This document shows, in pieces, positions 58,708 to 64,000 of a stretch of 64,000 nt of DNA (position 1 is the stretch's first letter; each line of letters begins with the position of its first letter). Location of the stretch: positions 1 through 64,000 of the forward strand of contig NZ_JACHOP010000008.1 of assembly GCF_014199935.1 (NCBI RefSeq). Direction: 5' to 3'. Made by a program: the position numbers and the translations under genes. The DNA is from Methylorubrum rhodinum (lineage in GTDB: Bacteria; Pseudomonadota; Alphaproteobacteria; Rhizobiales; Beijerinckiaceae). A model generated the notes under the pieces. It was not told where the DNA came from. It made no database searches and saw nothing but the letters and a program-made list of their open reading frames with translations.

Positions 58708-60434
58708 TGCCCGGCCGAGGATTGCAGAACCTTGAGCATCCGCACGGCCGCGACGTTGTCGTTGCGCTCGGCGATGGCCGCGGCGGTCTGGCCGAACTTC
58801 GACTTCGCGTTCATGTCGGCACCCGACTGGGCGAGCAGGCCGATCAGGGGCGAGTTGTCCCGCGCGGCGGCGATCATCAGCGCGCTGACGCCCTCGTGGT
58901 TGACCGCGTTCACCTCGGCCCCTTTGGCGATCAGGGCGCGGCCGATATCGACGGGGCTGTATTTCTGGTTGATGTGATGCGCCCGCTGGCTCGACGGCAG
59001 CTTGGTCGCGGTCACCATTAGGGCGGTCAGGCGCTCCTTGCCGCTCGTCGCATTGACGTCGGCGCCCAGCCCGATCAGAGCATGCGCCGCCTCGAACTTG
59101 CCCTCGTCGGCGGCGAGCGTCAGGGCGGTGAAGCCCGTCGGCGTGCGGGCCTGCAGGTTCGCCCCGCGGGCCGCCAGCAGGGTGAGGCCGGCGGCGTCAT
59201 TGCGCAGCACCGATTGCAGCAGCGGCGTCCAGCCGTCGCGGTCGAGTCGGTCGACCTGCGCGCCGCGGTCGAGCAGCAGGGTCATCATCGCGCCGTCGCG
59301 GTCGCGGGCGGCGCGGTGGAGGGGCGTGGAGCCCTCGAGCGACAGGGCGTTCGGGTCGGCGCCGCGGTCGAGCAGGACGGCGACACGCCCGGCATCGTGC
59401 GCCATCACGGCGTTGCCGAGTTCCTCGGTCAGGTCGGCGCCCTGCGACAGCCACTCGTCGAGGCGCGCCTGCGTCACCTCCTGGCGGCGCTTGCCCTGCG
59501 CCGTCTCGCGCGGGCGGTTGTAGACGCCGTGGGCGGGCAGGTCGCCGGCGACGATGCAGTCGCTGCACTGGACCAGCGGCACGCCGAATTCGCGCAGGAT
59601 CGCCTCGACCTCGGCCTTGTTGTCCTCCAGTGCGTTCTCGATGGCGTATTTGAGCACCGCGTCGGTCTTGCGCATGCCAATGGCGAGGTCGAACTCCATC
59701 GGGATGTCGTCGTCCCACAGGTTGACCGGCTGAAGGTCGAGGGCCACCCCGCGCTTGGCCTTGAGGTAGCCCGCGAACGGCCCCCAGACGCCGGCGATGT
59801 CGAGCGTGCCGTCGACCACCTGCTGCACCTGCCGCCAGGGCTGCTTGTCGGGCGAGAGGTCGGCGTCGTGGCTGACCACGTGAACGGTGACGTTGGTCGA
59901 GATGCCGCGCCGGAACAGAGCCTCGCGCACCGCCGAGAGCTGGTAGGTGCCGATCTTCAATTCCCTGAGCTTCGGATCGTCGAAGCCCGAGAAGGTCAGC
60001 TTGTCGGCCGCGCGCGTGGCCAGCACGTAGGTGGTGCGGTAGATTGGGTCCGTCGTCAGCAGCGGGTCGTACTTCGATGGCATGTCCATCAACAGGTCAC
60101 ACTCGTTGTCGTTGAAGGTCTGCCGGGTGATGCCGCGCTCCAGATAAGGACGGTAGAAGTATTCGAGCTTGGCCTTCATCGAGCGAGCGAGCAGCTCGGC
60201 GATGCGGTTGGCGTAGCCGTTGCCCTTGTCGTCCGAGAACGGGAGATTGCCCGGATCGGCGCAGACGCGCAGTCGGGCGAATTTCTGGGTGCGGGCGAGC
60301 GCCTTGGCCTCGTCGCGCTCAGCCGCCGTGTAGTCGTCGAAGTTCTTTCCGTCGCGGCCGGCCTGCACCGCAGGTGGGAAGAGCGTGAGGGCGAAGAAGG
60401 TGACGAGGGCTGCCGAAACGGAGCGAGACGCCAT
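58704..60434 (-). CDS. MoxJ/XoxJ-like periplasmic protein fused to ankyrin repeats
   Basis: Protein of 576 residues. Signal peptide to about residue 25 (PPAVQA). Residues 45-290 form a solute-binding-like domain of the MoxJ/XoxJ type (LRVCADPGNLPFSDDKGNGY, YRTTYVLATRAADKLTFSGF, DIAGVWGPFAGYLKAKRGVA). From about 335 the chain continues with ankyrin repeats: AHDAGRVAVLLDRGADPNAL, GSTPLHRAARDRDGAMMTLL, GADVNATSGKERLTALMVTA, to the C-terminus. XoxJ is thought to help XoxF activation. The start at 60434 gives a complete signal peptide. It is a true single frame, and gene order follows XoxF. CSDC near residue 280 is a possible disulfide. Confidence 0.88.
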   Translation of the reverse strand: MASRSVSAALVTFFALTLFPPAVQAGRDGKNFDDYTAAERDEAKALARTQKFARLRVCADPGNLPFSDDKGNGYANRIAELLARSMKAKLEYFYRPYLERGITRQTFNDNECDLLMDMPSKYDPLLTTDPIYRTTYVLATRAADKLTFSGFDDPKLRELKIGTYQLSAVREALFRRGISTNVTVHVVSHDADLSPDKQPWRQVQQVVDGTLDIAGVWGPFAGYLKAKRGVALDLQPVNLWDDDIPMEFDLAIGMRKTDAVLKYAIENALEDNKAEVEAILREFGVPLVQCSDCIVAGDLPAHGVYNRPRETAQGKRRQEVTQARLDEWLSQGADLTEELGNAVMAHDAGRVAVLLDRGADPNALSLEGSTPLHRAARDRDGAMMTLLLDRGAQVDRLDRDGWTPLLQSVLRNDAAGLTLLAARGANLQARTPTGFTALTLAADEGKFEAAHALIGLGADVNATSGKERLTALMVTATKLPSSQRAHHINQKYSPVDIGRALIAKGAEVNAVNHEGVSALMIAAARDNSPLIGLLAQSGADMNAKSKFGQTAAAIAERNDNVAAVRMLKVLQSSAGQ

Positions 60435-60529
60435 GTCGGTCGACGGTCCTTGAGCCGAACGCTTGAGATGAAGGCGCGGCCGGTCTCGTAGAGCCGGCCG
60501 CCAGTTGGAGGAAATCAGGAGAGCCAGTG

Positions 60530-60640
60530 TTCCCCTCCCCCTTGCGGGGAGGGGGAGGGGTGGGGGTCGGGCAGGCGGCACCGCAGCGCCTCATCCTGTG
60601 CCACCCCCCACCTCCAACTCCTCCCCGCAAGGGGGAGGAG
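60530..60640. repeat. Palindromic repeat between XoxF and MoxJ-ankyrin genes
   Basis: CTCCCCCTTGCGGGGAG (60535-60551) is the exact complement of 60621-60637, and each arm also forms its own small hairpin. It lies in the gap 60435-60651, so it could stabilise the XoxF message 3' end or attenuate transcription into the next gene. Confidence 0.8.
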
Positions 60641-60651
60641 AGCAGGGCGCG

Positions 60652-62529
60652 TCACTCGGCGACGCGGAAGGTGTAGAGCGTGCCGCCCTGCGGGATCTTG
60701 TCGAGGCCGGTGACCTTCGCCATCGCGGTGGCGCCGATCGCACCGTACTTGTCGTCCATGTCGAGGCCGGCGGTGACCGGCAGGCCGATCCAGCCGCCGA
60801 TGCCGGACCACACGGAGACGTACTGCTTGCCCTTGACCTTGTAGGTGATCGGGTTGCCGATGATCCCCGAGGCGAGCTTTCTCGACCACAGCACCTTGCC
60901 GTCGTTGCGGTCCACCGCCCGGAAGTCGCCGTTGAGCGAGCCGTAGAAGACGAGGCCGCCATCGGTGTTCAGCGTGCCGGACCAGTTCGGATACGGGTCC
61001 GGGATCTCCCAGATCGTCTTGCCGGTGAGCACGTCGAACTTCTTGAGCTTACCGGTCACGCCGGGCTTCTCGGGGTACATGTAGACGTTGGCGAAGACGT
61101 AGACCGTGCCCTGCTGGGTGTGGGTCCGCTCCTGCGGCTCGTCCTCCATGCACCAGTTGTTGGTCGGCACGTAGAAGATGTTCGGCTCCTTCGGATCGAC
61201 GGAGGCCGGCTGCTGGTCCTTGCCGCCCATTGCCGAGGGGCAGGCCTGGGTGTTGGTGCCGATCTTGAAGGGCGAGTGCTCCTTCACCTTGACCGGGCGG
61301 CCGGTCTTGAGATCGACCTTCTCGGCCCAGTTCACCGTGACGAACTTGTGGGCGCGCAGCAGCGTGCCGTCGACCCGGTCCATCACGTAGGCGAAGCCGT
61401 TCCGGTCGAAGTGGACCAGCGTCTTGCGCTTCTTACCGTCCACGTCCATGTCGACGAGGATGTTCTCGTTGACGCCGTCGTAGTCCCACTGGTCGAACGG
61501 CGTCATTTGGTAGGCCCACACGGCCTCGCCGGTGTCGACCTTGCGGGCGAAGATGGTCATCGACCACTTGTTGTCCTGCTCACCCTCGTTGCACTTCTCG
61601 TGGGTGTCGAACTTGCAGCGGGTGGTCGGGCTCCAGTTTCCGGGGTTGCCGGTCGAGGCATAGACGATCTTCAGCTCCGGATCGTAGCTGTACCACGCCC
61701 ATGGGGCTCCGCCGCCGCGCTTCCACTCGTCGTTCGGATACGAGTTGATGCCGAGATCCTTGCCGGCCGTGCCGTAATGCGGGTTGGCCTTGTTGGTCTC
61801 AGGCGTCAGGCAGACGTCCTTATCCGAGCCCGTCGAGTGGCAGGTCCAGGCAACCGAGCCGTCCTTGAAGTTGTAAGCGACGAGACGTCCACGCGCGGCG
61901 AACTCGTCGCCGCCGAAGGCCGCGATCACCTTGTCCTCGGCGATGATCGGCACCGAGGTCTGGGTCTCGCCCTTCTCGGGGAAGGCGTGCTTGACGACCC
62001 ACTTCTCCTTGCCGGTCTGGGCGTCGAGGGCGATCACGAAGCCGTCGAGCGTCGGCACGATCACGGTGCCGCCGGAATAGGACAGGCCGCGGTTGACCGT
62101 GTCGCAGCAGGCGCGCGGCACCGCCGACTCGTCGCGGTCGGAGGTCTTGACGTAATTCCAGACCTGTTTCGGGTTGTCGGGGTCCGAGAGGTCGAGCGCC
62201 TGAACGATGTTCGGCCAACCGGAGATCAGGAACATCATCGGCTTGCCGCCGACATCCTCGATCACGAGGGGCTGGCCCTCGTGGCCGCGCATGGTGCCGC
62301 TGGCCTGCGACCAGACCATCTGAAGCTTGTCGATGTTCTTGGTGTTGATGTCCTTGAGCGCCGAGTGGCGCTTCAGACCCTGGTCGCCGCCGGGCGCGCC
62401 CCACTGGTTGGGGTCCTTCTCGCGCTTGGTGATCTCGTCGTTCGCCCGAGCGCCCGATACCCCGACGACGGCCGTGCCGAGCACGGCCACGGTCGCGAGG
62501 GCGGCGAGCGGGATGCGTATCCCGTTCAT
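60652..62529 (-). CDS. XoxF-like lanthanide-type PQQ methanol dehydrogenase
   Basis: Periplasmic quinoprotein of 625 residues. Signal peptide to about 29 (VSGARAND). The vicinal disulfide is in PRACCDTVNRG. The catalytic Asp349 is in FDQWDYDGVNENI and is followed at +2 by Asp351, the lanthanide-specific ligand of XoxF; MxaF has Ala there. Glu in GGDEFAARG and Asn in STGNPGNWSP fit metal binding. An insertion of about 14 residues with two Cys (RCKFDTHEKCNEGEQ) precedes DNKWSMTIFARK, and more Cys occur than in standard XoxF (TCHSTGSDKDVCL). AAGGGG lies before the ATG at 62529. The exact substrate range is unknown. Confidence 0.92.
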   Translation of the reverse strand: MNGIRIPLAALATVAVLGTAVVGVSGARANDEITKREKDPNQWGAPGGDQGLKRHSALKDINTKNIDKLQMVWSQASGTMRGHEGQPLVIEDVGGKPMMFLISGWPNIVQALDLSDPDNPKQVWNYVKTSDRDESAVPRACCDTVNRGLSYSGGTVIVPTLDGFVIALDAQTGKEKWVVKHAFPEKGETQTSVPIIAEDKVIAAFGGDEFAARGRLVAYNFKDGSVAWTCHSTGSDKDVCLTPETNKANPHYGTAGKDLGINSYPNDEWKRGGGAPWAWYSYDPELKIVYASTGNPGNWSPTTRCKFDTHEKCNEGEQDNKWSMTIFARKVDTGEAVWAYQMTPFDQWDYDGVNENILVDMDVDGKKRKTLVHFDRNGFAYVMDRVDGTLLRAHKFVTVNWAEKVDLKTGRPVKVKEHSPFKIGTNTQACPSAMGGKDQQPASVDPKEPNIFYVPTNNWCMEDEPQERTHTQQGTVYVFANVYMYPEKPGVTGKLKKFDVLTGKTIWEIPDPYPNWSGTLNTDGGLVFYGSLNGDFRAVDRNDGKVLWSRKLASGIIGNPITYKVKGKQYVSVWSGIGGWIGLPVTAGLDMDDKYGAIGATAMAKVTGLDKIPQGGTLYTFRVAE

Positions 62530-62876
62530 CGTGTACCCCTTCGTGCGTTTCCCTCGCTCCGGACCCGAAACACCCGGGGGGCCACCTTCTGCGAGGCGGC
62601 CTCCCCGGTAGGTCCATGAGCGGAGCGAGGATGGGCCGCCGGGAGTGCCGATGAACATGGGAAGAATTCCCGATTCCTCGCGAATTTTTATTCTAAGATT
62701 TTCATAAAATCTATTGCTCGACTGCCGAAACGTCCCGCAGCCTTTAGACTTTCAAGCAGTCTGTGGTGATGGATTGACGTATTCCGGGAAGTTCAGGCAG
62801 TCTTGTTCGGCACAATGCTGCAGCCTTCGGCGTCTCGGCGGCCCGCGCCGAACCACGCCCCGGCGGAGATCCGCCC
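62530..62876. promoter_or_regulatory. Divergent region upstream of the XoxF-like gene
   Basis: About 350 bp, AT-rich at 62660-62720. A dyad AGATTTT-CAT-AAAATCT lies at 62696-62712. It should hold the XoxF operon promoter and that of the small gene at 62877. No riboswitch or other RNA recognised. Confidence 0.5.
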
Positions 62877-63086
62877 ATGTTCCTCGTCTTCGTCGCCTGC
62901 CTGATCGCCGCGCCGACCCGATGCGAGGAGGAGCGTCTGCGCCTGCCCGACGGGGCGAGCACGGTGCAGGCCTGCTGGACCGGCGCCCCGGCCCTGCTGA
63001 TCGAGTGGGAGAAGGCCCATCCGGACTACAAGGCGTCGATGGACTGGCGCTGCGTGCCCGAGAGCCGCTTGCAGCGGCGCAGCTAA
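62877..63086 (+). CDS. Small Cys-containing hypothetical protein
   Basis: Protein of 69 residues. A hydrophobic N-terminus (MFLVFVACLIAAPTRCEEER) could be a membrane or lipid anchor. The rest (LPDGASTVQACWTGAPALLI, HPDYKASMDWRCVPESRLQR) has three Cys. GGAGA lies before the ATG. No family; it precedes the sensor kinase gene by 11 bp. Confidence 0.6.
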   Translation: MFLVFVACLIAAPTRCEEERLRLPDGASTVQACWTGAPALLIEWEKAHPDYKASMDWRCVPESRLQRRS

Positions 63087-63097
63087 CGGCGACGCCC

Positions 63098-64000
63098 GTG
63101 TCCTCGCAGTCCCGACCGAGTCCGTCGTACCGCATGCCCCTGCGGCGGCGCCTCGTCGTCGCGATCACCGGGGTGATGCTCGTCACCCTCGGCATCGGCC
63201 TCACGCTCACCTACGCGCATGCCCGGCGCAAGGTCGATGTCGAGATGGCGGCCGCCCTGATGAACGGGCGCAACATCGTCGAGCGGGAGGTCGAGGAACT
63301 CGACGCCACGCCCGAGCCCGCCCGCGATCTGCCCGGCCTCGTGCGGGTCTTCGACGGCCACCGCCACATCCGGGCCCGGCTGATCGACGCGGACGGCGCG
63401 ACGCTCTTCGCCTCGACACCGGACGAGGAGGGGGAGGTGCCCACGCTGCTCCTGCGGGTACTCGGCGGGCCGGTGCGGACCTATCGCCGTGAGGTCGCCC
63501 TGTCCTCGAACCGGCGCGGCGCCGTGGTGCTGGAGACGGATGCGCGCAGCGAGGTCGGCGAGGTCTCCGGCGACGCTGCCCTCGACCTGACCGTGCTGCT
63601 GATCCTGTTCGTGCTGGTGCTGGCCGCGGTCAACCTGATCCTGGCGCGCGCGCTCGCCCTGTTCGCGCCGCTCGACCGCGCCTTCGAGCGGATCGGCCGG
63701 GGCGACTACGCGGTGCGCGTCGCCGAGGCCGGGCCGCCGGAATTCGCCCGCCTCGCGCGCAGTTGCAACGCCATGGCGCGGGAACTGGAGCGAATGGACG
63801 GCCAGACCCGCCGCCTCGCCCGGCAGCTCTCGATCGTGCAGGAGGAGGAGCGGGCCGATCTCGCCCGCAACCTGCACGACGAGGTGAGCCCGTTCCTGTT
63901 CGCCGTCGAGGTCGATGCCCGCGCGATCCGCGACCTGTCCGAGAGCTCGCCCGCCATCGCGGCGCGGGCAGAGGCGATCGGCGAGGCCGCCGCCCATCTG
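63098..64000 (+). CDS. Sensor histidine kinase (HisKA_3 type), 3' truncated by window end
   Basis: At least 301 residues, running off the window. It starts at GTG 63098; ATG 63134 is the alternative. Membrane segments are LVVAITGVMLVTLGIGLTLT and LDLTVLLILFVLVLAAVNLI, framing a periplasmic domain of about 120 residues. A HAMP-like segment (LALFAPLDRAFERIGRGDYA) follows. The dimerisation box is QEEERADLARNLHDEVSPFL with His260 as phosphoacceptor. NarX/DegS-type kinases pair with NarL-type regulators such as the one at 47611. The ATPase domain lies outside the window. Confidence 0.88.
   Translation, partial: MSSQSRPSPSYRMPLRRRLVVAITGVMLVTLGIGLTLTYAHARRKVDVEMAAALMNGRNIVEREVEELDATPEPARDLPGLVRVFDGHRHIRARLIDADGATLFASTPDEEGEVPTLLLRVLGGPVRTYRREVALSSNRRGAVVLETDARSEVGEVSGDAALDLTVLLILFVLVLAAVNLILARALALFAPLDRAFERIGRGDYAVRVAEAGPPEFARLARSCNAMARELERMDGQTRRLARQLSIVQEEERADLARNLHDEVSPFLFAVEVDARAIRDLSESSPAIAARAEAIGEAAAHL

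Noticed and set aside
62699..62708. The 10-mer TTTTCATAAA shared with 47579-47588 as a common regulator site.
   Set aside because: Both lie in AT-rich spacers where such a word can arise by chance, and the copy at 47579 is downstream of the regulator gene, not at a promoter.

Overview
The window is high-GC DNA that reads like the chromosome of a methylotrophic alphaproteobacterium in the Methylobacterium/Methylorubrum group. That placement is an inference. It rests on two periplasmic PQQ alcohol dehydrogenases with their satellite genes, a PopZ polar organiser, DUF6894 and DUF1236 proteins, and many palindromic intergenic repeats. No ribosomal or ribosomal-protein genes are present to fix the species.

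Layout. 1-951: an IS5-family element whose transposase is split by a probable -1 frameshift. 995-3035: divergent AraC and LuxR-type regulators. 3365-11563: a giant RTX surface/secreted protein with FG-GAP, delta-60, cadherin-like and RTX blocks. 11871-21041: core and accessory genes (MFS exporter, IS3 remnant, DUF808, CPA2 antiporter, pirin, chloroperoxidase-like hydrolase, gamma carbonic-anhydrase fold, TSUP permease, PilZ-like). 21181-32544: a tRNA-Asn genomic island bounded by perfect 49-bp direct repeats, with its tyrosine recombinase beside the tRNA. Its cargo is a DUF892 ferritin-like protein, small exported proteins, a second RTX protein, an SRAP-UmuC chimeric remnant, an AraC regulator and a Hint-domain protein. 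32811-47424: core genes (tRNA-Cys, isoaspartyl methyltransferase-like, TolC, PopZ, ValS, DegP, a tartrate/D-malate dehydrogenase with a BKACE enzyme), then small orphans and a broken esterase.

47611-64000 is a quinoprotein alcohol-oxidation locus. A plus-strand operon (48669-54986) encodes an ethanol-dehydrogenase-type quinoprotein with the D-x-S metal signature (expected Ca), a pentapeptide-repeat protein, PedF cytochrome, a rhodanese-like CxxxCW protein, a SoxYZ-like carrier and a metallo-beta-lactamase-fold hydrolase. A convergent minus-strand operon (62529 down to 55160) encodes a XoxF-like dehydrogenase with the D-x-D lanthanide signature, a MoxJ-like protein fused to ankyrin repeats, a small exported protein, a c-type cytochrome, an ABC substrate-binding protein and a beta-propeller. 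A NarL-type response regulator and a HisKA_3 sensor kinase (cut by the window end) flank the locus and may control it.

The most unusual items are the MoxJ-ankyrin fusion, the cysteine-bearing insertion in the XoxF-like enzyme, palindromic repeats that seem to have replaced the 5' ends of two exported-protein genes, and the island with its fused SOS-gene scar. Extra effort was made to separate real genes from the long antisense reading frames typical of such GC-rich DNA.
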